NCBI RefSeq assembly: GCF_900188445.1 | Contig: NZ_FZOR01000001.1 | Location: 62,001-126,000 of the forward strand | Direction: 5' to 3' | From: Actinomadura meyerae | Lineage (GTDB): Bacteria; Actinomycetota; Actinomycetes; Streptosporangiales; Streptosporangiaceae | Length of the DNA stretch: 64,000 nucleotides | Part shown: piece by piece, positions 44,257-54,382 of the stretch | How positions within the stretch are numbered: position 1 is the stretch's first letter | Layout of the letters: every line of letters starts with the position of its first letter | Notes under the pieces: generated by a model | Seen by the model: only the letters and a program-made list of their open reading frames with translations | Database searches by the model: none | What the model was told of the DNA's origin: nothing | Position numbers and translations under genes: made by a program

Positions 44257-45086
44257 GCAGGTCCGTATCGCCGCCGGAGCCGCACCGCGAGGGTGCGGTC
44301 CCGCCCGCGATCCCCGCGGAGCTGGTGCCGCGGCACGTCGCCATCGTCATGGACGGCAACGGCCGCTGGGCCAAGGAGCGCGGGCTGCCGCGCACCGAGG
44401 GGCACAAGCGCGGCGAGGACTCGCTGTTCGACGTCATCATGGGGGCGATCGAGCTGGGCGTCCCCTACCTGTCGGCGTACGCGTTCTCCACCGAGAACTG
44501 GAAGCGCTCCCCGGACGAGGTCCGCTTCCTCATGGGCTTCAACCGGGACGTGATCCGCCGCCGCCGCGACCAGCTCAACGCGATGGGCGTGCGGGTGCGC
44601 TGGGCGGGCCGGCGGCCGCGGCTGTGGCGCAGCGTCATCCGGGAGCTGGAGACGGCCGAGGAGATGACCCGCGGCAACGACGTCCTCACCCTGCAGTTCT
44701 GCGTGAACTACGGCGGCCGGGCCGAGATCGCGGACGCGGCGGCGGCGATCGCCCGGGACGTGCGGGACGGCCGGCTCGACCCCGGCAAGATCAACGAGAA
44801 GGTGTTCGCCCGCTACCTGGACGAGCCGGGCATCCCCGACGTCGACCTGTTCCTGCGCTCGTCGGGGGAGCAGCGCACGTCCAACTTCCTGCTGTGGCAG
44901 TCGGCGTACGCGGAGATGGTGTTCCTCGACACGCTCTGGCCCGACTTCGACCGCCGCCACCTGTGGCACGCGTGCCAGATCTACGCCTCCCGCGACCGCC
45001 GGTACGGCGGCGCGGTCCCGAACACGGTGGAACCCGCCGCCCTGCCGGACGCCGTCGCGGCGGGCCGGGCGCCCGGGAGCGCCTGA
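44253..45086 (+). CDS. uppS: Undecaprenyl-diphosphate synthase (isoprenyl transferase)
   Basis: A 277-residue protein. Catalytic region [20 protein letters not shown] with [10 protein letters not shown]; later [15 protein letters not shown] and the [23 protein letters not shown] motif. It condenses isopentenyl diphosphate into long cis-polyprenyl carriers for wall synthesis. The TTG start overlaps the recO stop (TTGA) with a GGGAGCGAG ribosome site, so translation is coupled to recO. The recO-uppS order is conserved in actinomycetes. Confidence 0.94.
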   Translation: MSRSVSPPEPHREGAVPPAIPAELVPRHVAIVMDGNGRWAKERGLPRTEGHKRGEDSLFDVIMGAIELGVPYLSAYAFSTENWKRSPDEVRFLMGFNRDVIRRRRDQLNAMGVRVRWAGRRPRLWRSVIRELETAEEMTRGNDVLTLQFCVNYGGRAEIADAAAAIARDVRDGRLDPGKINEKVFARYLDEPGIPDVDLFLRSSGEQRTSNFLLWQSAYAEMVFLDTLWPDFDRRHLWHACQIYASRDRRYGGAVPNTVEPAALPDAVAAGRAPGSA

Positions 45087-45165
45087 CCCGCCGCGACGGG
45101 TGCGATCGCCGCATCGCTCCTCCGGCGCGCCCGGCGGCTCGCCGCGGGCGGTCGGGCGAGGGCGG

Positions 45166-45591
45166 TCAGGCGAGGGCGGCGTCCAGGGTGATCTTGGTGC
45201 CGGTGAGGGCCTTGCTGACCGGGCAGTTCTCCTTGGCGTTCTGCGCGGCCTTCTCGAAGTCGGCGGCGGACAGGCCGGGCACGCTCGCCCGGACGGTCAG
45301 GTGGATGCCGGTGATGCCCTCGCCGGGCTGGAAGGTGACCTCGGCCTTGGTGTCCACCTTCTCCGGGGGCGTCCCGGCGCCGGCGAGGCCGTGCGAGAGC
45401 GCCATCGAGTAGCAGGTGGAGTGGGCCGCGGCGATGAGTTCCTCGGGGCTCGTCCGCCCGCCCGGCTCCTCGCTCCGCGACGCCCAGGTCACGTCGTAGG
45501 TGCCGAGCTTCGAGGAGTCCAGGGAGACGGTGCCCTGGCCCTCCAGGAGCGAGCCTTCCCAGTGCGCGTTTGCGGTACGTGTCGTAGCCAT
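45166..45591 (-). CDS. OsmC/Ohr-family peroxidase
   Basis: A 141-residue protein with the two redox Cys: STCYSMALSH (about residue 60) and CPVSKAL (about 124). The N-terminus NAHWEGSLLEGQGTVSLDS is typical of the OsmC branch. It reduces organic hydroperoxides with thiols. The ATG gives MATTRTANAHW. It is isolated between the uppS end and the next protease gene. Confidence 0.92.
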   Translation of the reverse strand: MATTRTANAHWEGSLLEGQGTVSLDSSKLGTYDVTWASRSEEPGGRTSPEELIAAAHSTCYSMALSHGLAGAGTPPEKVDTKAEVTFQPGEGITGIHLTVRASVPGLSAADFEKAAQNAKENCPVSKALTGTKITLDAALA

Positions 45592-45670
45592 GACCCGATT
45601 CTCCACCATGGCCCCCTCCACTGGATCATCAACCCGGTAATGCCCGTGCCCGTGTCGATAGGACACGGGA

Positions 45671-45699
45671 AGGCCCCGTGCCGCGGCGGCACGGGGCCT
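45671..45699 (-). terminator. Terminator of the secreted M4 protease gene
   Basis: AGGCCCCGTGCCG / CGGCACGGGGCCT, a perfect 13-base stem with a 3-base loop, 20 bases past the protease stop on the minus strand. Confidence 0.75.
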
Positions 45700-45719
45700 C
45701 GATCCCCGGAACAGGGGTC

Positions 45720-47333
45720 CTAGTTCACGTTCACCGCCGACCAGGCGGCGGCCACGGTGCTGTACTGCGTGCTGCCCGTGCCGTAGAGGTCCGCGGCCGC
45801 GCTCAGGGTCGCGGTCCGCGCGCCCTTGTAGTTGGTCGAGGACGTCATGTACGTGGTCAGCGCCCGGTACCAGATCTTCGTGGCGGCGTCCCGGCCGATG
45901 CCGGTGATCGTGGAGCCGTTGGACGTGGGGCTGTCGTAGGAGACGCCGTTGATCGTCTTCGCGCCGCTGCCCTCGGACAGCAGGTAGAAGAAGTGGTTGG
46001 CGACGCCCGAGGAGTAGTGCACGTCCAGGTTCTTGGTGCTGGACGACCACGCGTCGTGGGAGTTGCCGTCGCGGCTCGGCCGGTCCATGAACCGCAGCGC
46101 GGGCTTGCCGAACCCGGGCAGGACGACCTCCTCGCCGACCAGGTAGTCGCCGACGTCGTTGGGGTTGTTCGCGTAGAACTCGACCGCGGCGGCCATGATG
46201 TCGGACGTGGCCTCGTTCAGGCCGCCCGACTCACCGGAGTAGGTCAGGTTCGCGGTGGCGCTGGTCACGCCGTGGCTCATCTCGTGCGCGGCGACGTCGA
46301 GGGCCGTGAGCGGGCCGAGCTGGGAGCCGTCGCCGTCGCCGTAGGTCATGCAGAAGCAGGAGTCGTCCCAGAACGCGTTGGCGTAGCCGCTGCCGTAGTG
46401 GACCCGGTTGAACGACCCCTTGCCGTCGCCGGCGATGCCGGTGCGGCCGAAGACGTTCTTGTAGAAGTCCCAGGTCATGGCGGTGCCGAACTGGGCGTCG
46501 ACGGCGACGGTGGCGCGGTCGGACGTGGTGCCGCTGCCCCAGTGGTTGTCGGCGTCGGTGAACAGGGTGGCGGGGGCGCGCCGGATGCACCAGATGAGGA
46601 TGCAGAGGTCGGTCTGGTTCTCCGCGTCGCCGGTGTAGGTGCCGCCGCGGGTCGGGTCCTTCAGCTGGTAGACGCTGCCCGACCTGGTGGTCTCCAGCGG
46701 GACCGTCCCGGTGTAGAGCGACCGGCCGTCGCCCGCCTCGGTGCGGATCATCTCCTCGCGCAGCAGGACCTTGCCGGTCGCGGCGTCGACGGAGGTGAGG
46801 ACCCGGCTCGGCGTCCCGTCGGCCTGCTTGCCGACGGTCTGGACGCGCCAGGCGAGCCGCGGCGCGTGGTCGGCGGTGCGCGCCTCCACCACGAGGGCGG
46901 GGGAGCCGTCCGCCTTGCGGTTCTTGGTGGCGGCGCGCTTCTCGGCGGTCTTCGCCGTCACCTCCGGGGTGGAGTCGGCGGGCGCCTGCGCGAGGGTGCC
47001 GCTGCTGCCGCGCCACGCGCCGTCCGCCGCCTGGTGGACGACGACGTCGCCGCCGAGCACCGGCAGCCCGTTGTAGGTGCGGGTCATCCGGGTGTGCGAG
47101 GTGCCGTCCCGGTCGATGCCGACCCGGACGACCTTGAACGACTGCCCGTCCCCGGCGCTGGCGTGCGCGCCGCGCTCGGCGAGCGCGTGCAGCGCCCGCT
47201 CGGCGGCCTGCTGGGGGGTGGGCGGGGACGGCGCCTGCCGCGCGGAGGCGGGCAGCGCGGTGCCGGCCGTCGCGAGCAGGGTCGCCGACGCCAGGAGCGC
47301 GGTACGTCGGCTGGTGAACACCCGTCTGGTCAT
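45720..47333 (-). CDS. Secreted thermolysin-family (M4) metalloprotease
   Basis: A 537-residue protein. Signal peptide MTRRVFTSRRTALLASATLL...ALPASA, then an FTP/PepSY-type propeptide (residues about 40-215, ending near GRSLYTGTVPL), then the catalytic part. The zinc site is AHEMSHGVTSA (about residue 348), GLNEATSDI the third ligand and SSGVANHFFYLLSEG the active-site region. An unusual CILIWC pair (about residue 244) and CFC (about 325) suggest added disulphides. It is a full-length, pre-pro neutral protease, unlike the protealysin-like one 2.5 kb away. Confidence 0.94.
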   Translation of the reverse strand: MTRRVFTSRRTALLASATLLATAGTALPASARQAPSPPTPQQAAERALHALAERGAHASAGDGQSFKVVRVGIDRDGTSHTRMTRTYNGLPVLGGDVVVHQAADGAWRGSSGTLAQAPADSTPEVTAKTAEKRAATKNRKADGSPALVVEARTADHAPRLAWRVQTVGKQADGTPSRVLTSVDAATGKVLLREEMIRTEAGDGRSLYTGTVPLETTRSGSVYQLKDPTRGGTYTGDAENQTDLCILIWCIRRAPATLFTDADNHWGSGTTSDRATVAVDAQFGTAMTWDFYKNVFGRTGIAGDGKGSFNRVHYGSGYANAFWDDSCFCMTYGDGDGSQLGPLTALDVAAHEMSHGVTSATANLTYSGESGGLNEATSDIMAAAVEFYANNPNDVGDYLVGEEVVLPGFGKPALRFMDRPSRDGNSHDAWSSSTKNLDVHYSSGVANHFFYLLSEGSGAKTINGVSYDSPTSNGSTITGIGRDAATKIWYRALTTYMTSSTNYKGARTATLSAAADLYGTGSTQYSTVAAAWSAVNVN

Positions 47334-47515
47334 GTACGCCCTCTCGTGCGGGCGCCACGCACCCCCCGAGGGGCCCGACGTCGGGCCCGCCGTGGCGACG
47401 GGACATTTATGACATAGGGCAGGACTGTTGTAGATGTGACAATTCGCCAAGAAAATGCGCGCGCGCGTGTCGAGTGCGCGTCTTGCTACCGATCAGTAGA
47501 GCGCCGCTCCGCAGG

Positions 47516-47902
47516 TCAGCGGCGCGCGCCCGAGCAGCCGCCGCAGGTGCCGAACACCTCGACGGTGTGCGTGATGTCGGAGAAGCCGTGCTCGGCGGCG
47601 ATCGCGTCCGCCCAGCGCTCCACGGCCGGCCCCTCGACCTCGACCGTGCGGCCGCAGCCGCGGCAGACCAGGTGGTGGTGGTGCTGCTCGGTGCGGCAGG
47701 CGCGGTAGACCGCCTCGCCCTCGTCGGTGCGCAGCACGTCGACCTCGCCCGCGTCGCTGAGCGCCTGCAGCGCCCGGTAGACGGTGGTCAGGCCGATCTT
47801 GGAGCCGTCGGCGCGCAGGTCGGCGTAGATGTCCTGCGCGCTGCGGAACCCCTCGCAGCCGGCCAGCACCTGCCGCACCGCGTCCCGGCGGGCCGTCGTC
47901 AT
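47516..47902 (-). CDS. zur: Zinc uptake regulator Zur (Fur family)
   Basis: A 128-residue Fur-family protein: helix-turn-helix SAQDIYADLRADGSKIGLTTVYRALQALSDAG, then HHHHLVCRGCGRTVEVEG and the C-terminal FGTCGGCSGARR (two CxxC sets). The His/Cys set is that of zinc-sensing Zur. The ATG overlaps the znuB stop by 4 bases, so it is the last gene of the znuACB-zur operon. Zinc-bound Zur represses the operon through the site upstream of znuA. Confidence 0.93.
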   Translation of the reverse strand: MTTARRDAVRQVLAGCEGFRSAQDIYADLRADGSKIGLTTVYRALQALSDAGEVDVLRTDEGEAVYRACRTEQHHHHLVCRGCGRTVEVEGPAVERWADAIAAEHGFSDITHTVEVFGTCGGCSGARR

Positions 47903-48798
47903 CCCCCAAGCACCTCCGCCTCGGCATCCACGCGCGCCTCCGCGCCGGAACCGGCGGGAACGGCGCCGTCCGCCGCGCGGGCGCGGGCGCGCCTGCGGCG
48001 CACCACCGAGCCCCCGGCGACCGCGACCACGAACGCCGCGAGCGCCAGCAGCACGATCGAGGGGCCTGGAGGCAGATCGTACTCGAAGGACCCGGCGAGC
48101 CCCGAAACGGCCGAGAGCACGCCGATCCCCATCGCGGCCAGCATCGTCTGCCAGAACCCCCGGGTGAGCTGCTGCGCCGCCGCCACCGGGACGACCATCA
48201 GCGCGCTGACCAGCAGCAGCCCGATCGCGCGCATCGAGATCACCACGGTGACCGCGGCGGTCGCGGCGATCAGCACGCTGAGGAACCGGACCGGCAGGCC
48301 CGCCGCCCGCGCCACCTCCTCGTCCTGGCACAGCAGGAACAGCTCCCGGCCGAAGACCGCCACGATCGCGAGGACGGCGGCGGCGAGCCCAGCGACCACG
48401 TACAGGTCGGCCACGGTCACGCTGCTGATCGAGCCGAACAGGTACGACTGCAGGCTCGCCGACCCGCCGCCGTTGGCGTTGGTCAGGATCACCCCGCCGG
48501 CGAGGCCGCCGTAGAACAGCAGGGCGAGCGCGACGTCCCCGCCGCTGCGGCTGCGGGCCCGCACCACCTCGATCGCCACCGCGCCGAGGACCGACACCAC
48601 CAGCGCGCCGAGCACGGGGGAGGTGCTGGTGAGCAGTCCGAGCCCGATGCCGGTCAGCGCGATGTGGCCGATGCCGTCGCCGAGAAGCGACAGCCGGCGC
48701 TGGACGATGAACGTGCCCACGGCGGGCGCGGTCAGCCCGATCAGCACCGCCATCACCAGGGCGACGCGCATGAAGTCGTACTGCAGCATCTCGCTCAC
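47899..48798 (-). CDS. znuB: Zinc ABC transporter permease
   Basis: A 299-residue protein with about eight membrane segments. FMRVALVMAVLIGLTAPAVGTFIVQRRLSLLGDGIGH at the start, GGDVALALLFYGGLAGGVIL and SMRAIGLLLVSALMVVPVAAA in the middle are typical of the ZnuB/MntB (ABC-3) family. The N-terminal Met codon overlaps the znuC stop. The C-terminus is Arg/Ala-rich and cytoplasmic. It forms the channel with the znuC ATPase. Confidence 0.92.
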   Translation of the reverse strand: MSEMLQYDFMRVALVMAVLIGLTAPAVGTFIVQRRLSLLGDGIGHIALTGIGLGLLTSTSPVLGALVVSVLGAVAIEVVRARSRSGGDVALALLFYGGLAGGVILTNANGGGSASLQSYLFGSISSVTVADLYVVAGLAAAVLAIVAVFGRELFLLCQDEEVARAAGLPVRFLSVLIAATAAVTVVISMRAIGLLLVSALMVVPVAAAQQLTRGFWQTMLAAMGIGVLSAVSGLAGSFEYDLPPGPSIVLLALAAFVVAVAGGSVVRRRRARARAADGAVPAGSGAEARVDAEAEVLGG

Positions 48799-49532
48799 GC
48801 GGGCCTTCCCAGGGTCGCGGCCCCGCCGGCCGCCGTCGCGCGGGTGGTCTCGTGCACGATGCGGCCGTGGCCCAGCTCGACCGTGCGGGTCACGAGCGGT
48901 TCCAGCGGGCCCAGCTCGTGCGCGACGAGGACCACCGTGCGGCCGTCCCCGGCGAGCTCGTGGAGGGCGGCGGCGAGCGACGCCTGGTTGCGCGCGTCGA
49001 CCCCGGCGGTGGGCTCGTCCAGCACGAGCAGGTCGGGCTCCCCGGCGAGCGCGCGGGCGATCAGGACCCGCTGCTGCTGGCCGCCCGACAGCAGGTGCGC
49101 CGAGTCGCGGGCCCGGTCGGCGAGCCCGACCGTGCGCAGCGCGCGGTCCACCGCGGCGCGGTCGGCCGCCCGGTCGGTGAACGCCGCGGGCAGCCAGCGC
49201 GACCGCCGCGCCACCCGCCCGGACGCCACGACCTCCCGGACGGTCGCGGGCACCCCGCCGCCCACCGGCAGCCGCTGCGGGACGTACCCGATCCGCTGCC
49301 AGTCGCGGAACCGGGCGGGTGCCGCGCCGTAGATCTCGGTGCGACCGGCGGCCAGCGGGACCAGCCCGAGCAGCGCCTTGACCAGCGTGGACTTGCCCGC
49401 GCCGTTCGGCCCGAGGACCGCCAGCACGTCGCCGGACCCGACCCGCAGGTCGATGCCGGCGAGCACCTCGCGGCCGTCCCGCCGGACGAGGCCGCCCGCC
49501 ATCTCCAGCGGCGGCGGCGCCTCCTCGTTCAT
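48795..49532 (-). CDS. znuC: Zinc ABC transporter ATPase
   Basis: A 245-residue ABC ATPase. Walker A LGPNGAGKSTLVKALLGL (about residue 40), Q-loop near YVPQRLPVGG, signature LSGGQQQRVLIARALAGEPDLLVLDEPTAGVD (quoted as LSGGQQQRVLIARAL) and the H-loop VAHELGPLE. It energises zinc import. The coupling overlaps at both ends (4 bases) tie it to znuA and znuB. Confidence 0.94.
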   Translation of the reverse strand: MNEEAPPPLEMAGGLVRRDGREVLAGIDLRVGSGDVLAVLGPNGAGKSTLVKALLGLVPLAAGRTEIYGAAPARFRDWQRIGYVPQRLPVGGGVPATVREVVASGRVARRSRWLPAAFTDRAADRAAVDRALRTVGLADRARDSAHLLSGGQQQRVLIARALAGEPDLLVLDEPTAGVDARNQASLAAALHELAGDGRTVVLVAHELGPLEPLVTRTVELGHGRIVHETTRATAAGGAATLGRPA

Positions 49533-50479
49533 GAGCACTCCAGGGCCGGACGCAGGGTCCGCAGGTTCCGTTGCATGATCGTCAGGTACTCGTCGGCGGA
49601 GCCGTCCTCGACGCCTTCGACCGGGTCCAGCACCGCCGTCCGCACCCCCGCCTCGCGGGCCAGCGCCTCGGCGGTCTTCGGGCTGACCAGCGTCTCGGTG
49701 AAGACCGTCGTCGCGCCGGTGGCCGAGATCAGCCGGGTCAGCTCCGCGAGCCGCTTCGGGGACGCCCCGCCGGACGCGTCGACCCCGGACACCGGGATCT
49801 GCCGCAGGCGGTAGCGGTCGGCGAGGTAGCCGAACGCCGCGTGCGCGGTGATGATCTCGCGGCGGGCGCAGGTGCGCAGGCCGTCCTGGAACGCGCGGTC
49901 CAGCCGGGTCAGGCCGGCGGCGGTGGAGGCGGCGCGCTCCCGGTAGCCGGGCGCCCCGGCGGGGTCGGCGGCGGCGAGCCGCTCGCCGAGCGCGATGGCG
50001 ACGGCGGCCATGCGGCTCGGGTCGAGCCACAGGTGCGGGTCGTAGGGCGCCTCCCGGTGGCGGACGCCGTCGTGCGCCTCCTCGTCGTCGGTCTCGCCGG
50101 CGGGGGAGAGCGTCTCGACGACCGCCGCCGCGTCGAGCGACCTGCCCCTGGCGTGCCGCCCGACCGCGTCGTCCACGGCGGGCTGGACACCCCGCACGTA
50201 GACGGCGAGGGCGGAGTCTTCGATGCGGGCGACCTGCCGGGCGGTCAGCTCCAGGTCGTGCGGCTCGGTGCCGGGCTCGGTCAGCGTCCGGACGAAGACG
50301 CGGTCGCCACCGACCCGCTCCGCCAGCCACGCCACCGGGTAGAACGACGCGACCACCGCGGTCTTGCCGGGCGGCACGCCGGCGTCCGCGTCGGCGCAGC
50401 CCGCGAGCCCGGCGGCGAGCCCGGCCAGAGCCAGGGCGGACGCCAGGAGGGCGCGCAGACGACGGGGGAAGCGGGGCAC
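49529..50479 (-). CDS. znuA: Zinc-binding lipoprotein of the ABC transporter
   Basis: A 316-residue cluster-A-I solute-binding protein. A lipobox (LAAGLAGC, Cys about residue 27) gives a lipoprotein. Zinc ligands: EPHDLELTA, the YDPHLWLDP region, AHAAFGYLADRY and the C-terminal TETLVSPKTAEAL acidic residue. A His/Asp/Glu-rich loop (DDEEAHDGVRHRE) before the second ligand probably supplies zinc. It captures Zn2+ and passes it to ZnuB. First gene of the operon, with a Zur box 20 bases upstream. Confidence 0.95.
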   Translation of the reverse strand: MPRFPRRLRALLASALALAGLAAGLAGCADADAGVPPGKTAVVASFYPVAWLAERVGGDRVFVRTLTEPGTEPHDLELTARQVARIEDSALAVYVRGVQPAVDDAVGRHARGRSLDAAAVVETLSPAGETDDEEAHDGVRHREAPYDPHLWLDPSRMAAVAIALGERLAAADPAGAPGYRERAASTAAGLTRLDRAFQDGLRTCARREIITAHAAFGYLADRYRLRQIPVSGVDASGGASPKRLAELTRLISATGATTVFTETLVSPKTAEALAREAGVRTAVLDPVEGVEDGSADEYLTIMQRNLRTLRPALECS

Positions 50480-50498
50480 CCGCCGATTATGGACAAAG

Positions 50499-50513
50499 TG
50501 AAAACGGTTGTCA
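50499..50513. promoter_or_regulatory. Zur box
   Basis: TGAAAACGGTTGTCA, an imperfect palindrome close to the actinobacterial Zur consensus, 20-34 bases upstream of znuA. The last three bases (TCA) are also the stop codon of the divergently placed DUF6703-type gene, so the site overlaps that gene's end. Zinc-loaded Zur should block RNA polymerase here. Confidence 0.85.
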
Positions 50514-50828
50514 AAACCGCCCGAGGCCGCGGCCGAGCGCGAACCCCGTGAGCACCGCGAGCGCCACGATGCGCAGCAGCCGTCCCGAACCGTCCAGCGC
50601 GGGCCAGTTCAGGTAGGCGAACCAGCCGAGCGCGGCGGCCAGCACCAGCAGCCCGGCCGCGGCGACCCAGCCCGTCCCGGCCATGCCGACCACCAGCAGC
50701 AGGAACACCGCGACGAGCAGCACCCAGCGCGGCAGCCGGTGCAGGAACACCACGGGCGCCGCGCTGTGCCGCTCGACGGCGGCCCGCAGGCCGCCCCCGC
50801 GCTCACCTCTCGTCTCCACAGGCCCCAA
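50511..50828 (-). CDS. Small membrane protein (DUF6703-like)
   Basis: A 105-residue protein with three membrane segments (FLHRLPRWVLLVAVFLLLVVGMAG; WVAAAGLLVLAAALGWFAYL; LLRIVALAVLTGFALG). The short Arg/Gly-rich N-terminus is cytoplasmic. The pattern of conserved actinobacterial DUF6703 proteins. It runs in the same direction as the znu operon, with its stop inside the Zur box. Function unknown; it might be affected by zinc status. Confidence 0.65.
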   Translation of the reverse strand: MGPVETRGERGGGLRAAVERHSAAPVVFLHRLPRWVLLVAVFLLLVVGMAGTGWVAAAGLLVLAAALGWFAYLNWPALDGSGRLLRIVALAVLTGFALGRGLGRF

Positions 50829-50848
50829 CGTACTGCCAGGATGGACGG

Positions 50849-51133
50849 ATGATCGCGATAACCCGCTACCGGGTTCCGGACGCCGAGTCGGCCGGCTTCG
50901 CCGAGCGGATGACGGCGGTGCTCACCGCGCTGTCGGCGAGCCCCGGCTTCCGCTCCGGCCGCCTCGCCCGGACCGTCGACGACCCGGGCCTGTGGGCCCT
51001 CGTCACCGAATGGGACGGCGCCGGGCACTACCGGCGCGCGCTCGGCGGGTACGAGATCCGGATGCAGTTCATGCCGCTCGCCGCGCTGGCCGTGGACGAG
51101 CCCGGCGCGTACGAGATCGTCAGCACGGCCTGA
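50849..51133 (+). CDS. Antibiotic-biosynthesis-monooxygenase-fold protein
   Basis: A 94-residue ABM/dimeric alpha-beta barrel protein: MIAITRYRVPDAESAGFAERMT, SPGFRSGRLARTVDDPGLWALVTEWDG and YRRALGGYEIRMQFMPLA. Members range from heme-degrading monooxygenases to unrelated small enzymes; the key residues are not decisive here. It is divergent from the membrane protein gene. Confidence 0.72.
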   Translation: MIAITRYRVPDAESAGFAERMTAVLTALSASPGFRSGRLARTVDDPGLWALVTEWDGAGHYRRALGGYEIRMQFMPLAALAVDEPGAYEIVSTA

Positions 51134-51277
51134 CCCCGCGGCCCACCGGAGCCCGTCGCCGTCCGCCGGGTCACGAGCGAGGCAACCGCCGGGCAAGAAG
51201 CGCCTTGGCCCGGTTTCGCGCGCGGCGCCATGGTCATCTCTGCCCCTGGATGATCACCGCGCGGTCCCGGGGGAGAA

Positions 51278-52639
51278 ATGATGCGCCACGCCGTCCTGTT
51301 CAGCGTGCTGTCCGGGGCGGCGGTGGCCGCCCCCCTGCTCGCCGTCCTGGAGGCGGCTCCCGCACGGCCCGCGCTCCGGCACGTCCGACCGGCCGGGCAC
51401 GCCGCCGAAGGGAGCGCGCGCTCCACCGTGCCGGACGCCGCGGCGCCGCGCGTCGTCGAGTACCGGGGGCTGCGCGTGCCCGTCCCGGCGGGCTGGGCGG
51501 TGCACCGGCTGGACGCGGACCCCACCCGGTGCGTCCGCTATGACCGGCATGCCGTCTACCTCGGCCGTCCCGGGCCCCAGCAGGACTGCCCGGCCCGCGT
51601 CGTCGGGCGGACCGAGGCCCTCCACATCGAGCCCGCCGGGGCCGGGCGCTCCGCCCGGACGGTGGTGCACGCCGACAAGATGGCCTCGCTGACCATCACG
51701 CCGAGATCCGGCCATGAGACGCGGCTGACCCTCCCGGAGGCGGGAGTCGCGATCACCGCCGTCTACGGCGAGAATCCGGCGCGGCTGCAGCGGGTGCTCC
51801 GCGCCGCCCGGCTGTCGGGGACGTGGACGGCCGGGCCCGCCGCGCCGGCCCGGCCCGCCGTCCGCCGGGAGGCCGCGGCGCCCACCGCGTCCCCCACCGC
51901 GTCCCCCAGCGTGGCTCCGCAGACCGGGGAGACCGGGGAGACCGGGCCCGACGTGCCCTGGGTTCGCGGCAAGGGCTTCGACACGTGCACGGCGCCCTCG
52001 CTCGCGACGATGCGGGCCTGGAAGCCCTCGTTCGACGTCACCAACATCTACATCGGCGGCGCGGCGCGCGGCTGCGCCCAGCCCAACCTCACCGCGTCCT
52101 GGGTCCGCGAGGTCCGGGCGATGGGGTACCGCATCACGCCCACCTACGTCGGCCTGCAAGCGCCGTGCGGCAGCCGTCCGCAGCGCTTCACGGCCAGGAA
52201 CGCCGCCAAGGAGGGCGCCAAGGCGGCCGTGGACGCGGCGCGCAAGGCGCGGGCGCTGGGCATCCCGGCGGGCCGGCCGATCTACTACGACATGGAGGCG
52301 TACGACAGCGGGAAGAAGCGCGGGTGCAAGGCGGCCGTCCTGCGGTTCGTGGACAACTGGGTGCGGCGGCTGGAGGCCGAGGGCTACGTCCCGTGCCTCT
52401 ACAGCAGCGCCAGTTCCGGCATCCGCGACGTCGGGCGCGCGACCGGGATCAGCAAGCCCGACGCCATCTGGTTCGCCAACTGGAACGGCCGCGCGTCGGT
52501 CTACGGCGACCCGCACCTGCCGGACCACTGGTGGTCCCCGCACCGCCGCATCAAGCAGTACCGGGGCGGCCACAGGGAGAAGCACGGCGGCGTCTCGCTC
52601 AACATCGACAGCAACATCGCGGACGGGCGCGTCTACTAG
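51278..52639 (+). CDS. Secreted DUF1906 (glycoside hydrolase-like) protein
   Basis: A 453-residue protein. A signal peptide (MMRHAVLFSVLSGAAVAAPL) precedes a small N-terminal domain, a Thr/Ala/Pro linker (about 195-220, with a TASPTASPS repeat), and a C-terminal DUF1906 domain from about residue 225: GFDTCTAPSLATMRAW, YIGGAARGCAQPNLTASWVR, PIYYDMEAYDSGKK and SSASSGIRDVG. The family (Rv2525c-like) has a TIM-barrel fold with an acidic active-site pocket; the substrate is thought to be a wall glycan. Good ribosome site (GGGAGAAATG). Confidence 0.88.
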   Translation: MMRHAVLFSVLSGAAVAAPLLAVLEAAPARPALRHVRPAGHAAEGSARSTVPDAAAPRVVEYRGLRVPVPAGWAVHRLDADPTRCVRYDRHAVYLGRPGPQQDCPARVVGRTEALHIEPAGAGRSARTVVHADKMASLTITPRSGHETRLTLPEAGVAITAVYGENPARLQRVLRAARLSGTWTAGPAAPARPAVRREAAAPTASPTASPSVAPQTGETGETGPDVPWVRGKGFDTCTAPSLATMRAWKPSFDVTNIYIGGAARGCAQPNLTASWVREVRAMGYRITPTYVGLQAPCGSRPQRFTARNAAKEGAKAAVDAARKARALGIPAGRPIYYDMEAYDSGKKRGCKAAVLRFVDNWVRRLEAEGYVPCLYSSASSGIRDVGRATGISKPDAIWFANWNGRASVYGDPHLPDHWWSPHRRIKQYRGGHREKHGGVSLNIDSNIADGRVY

Positions 52640-52806
52640 CGCATTTTCGGCTTGCCGGGTGCCCTAAGCTGGGGAATGCTCTCCGGTGGCGGCGATGACC
52701 CCGCCGGAGCTCAATCACCGGGGATCACACTCGCCACCGTCCGCCGCGCGCGGACCGGGGCGCACTCACTGTCCCGCCGACCGCCAGCCGGATGGAGAAG
52801 AAACTC

Positions 52807-54195
<1,389 letters not shown>

Positions 54196-54258
54196 CCCGC
54201 CCCGGCCGCCTGAGTGCGCCGCCGGTCCGCCGGCGGTGCGGGTCCTGAGGAGCGCGAC

Positions 54259-54287
54259 GGGCCGCCCCCGCGTGACGGGGGCGGCCC
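54259..54287 (+). terminator. Terminator of glyS
   Basis: GGGCCGCCCCCG / CGGGGGCGGCCC, 12-base perfect stem with a 5-base loop, followed by GCTTCTC. The next gene (secreted protein, minus strand) is convergent. Confidence 0.75.
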
Positions 54288-54382
54288 GCTTCTCATGGGA
54301 GCACGTCCTGGGAGCGTGTTACCGGGAGCGTGATCTTGCTTGGGAGCGTGTTCTCAGACGGGAGCTCGGTGCCGTGAGGGCC

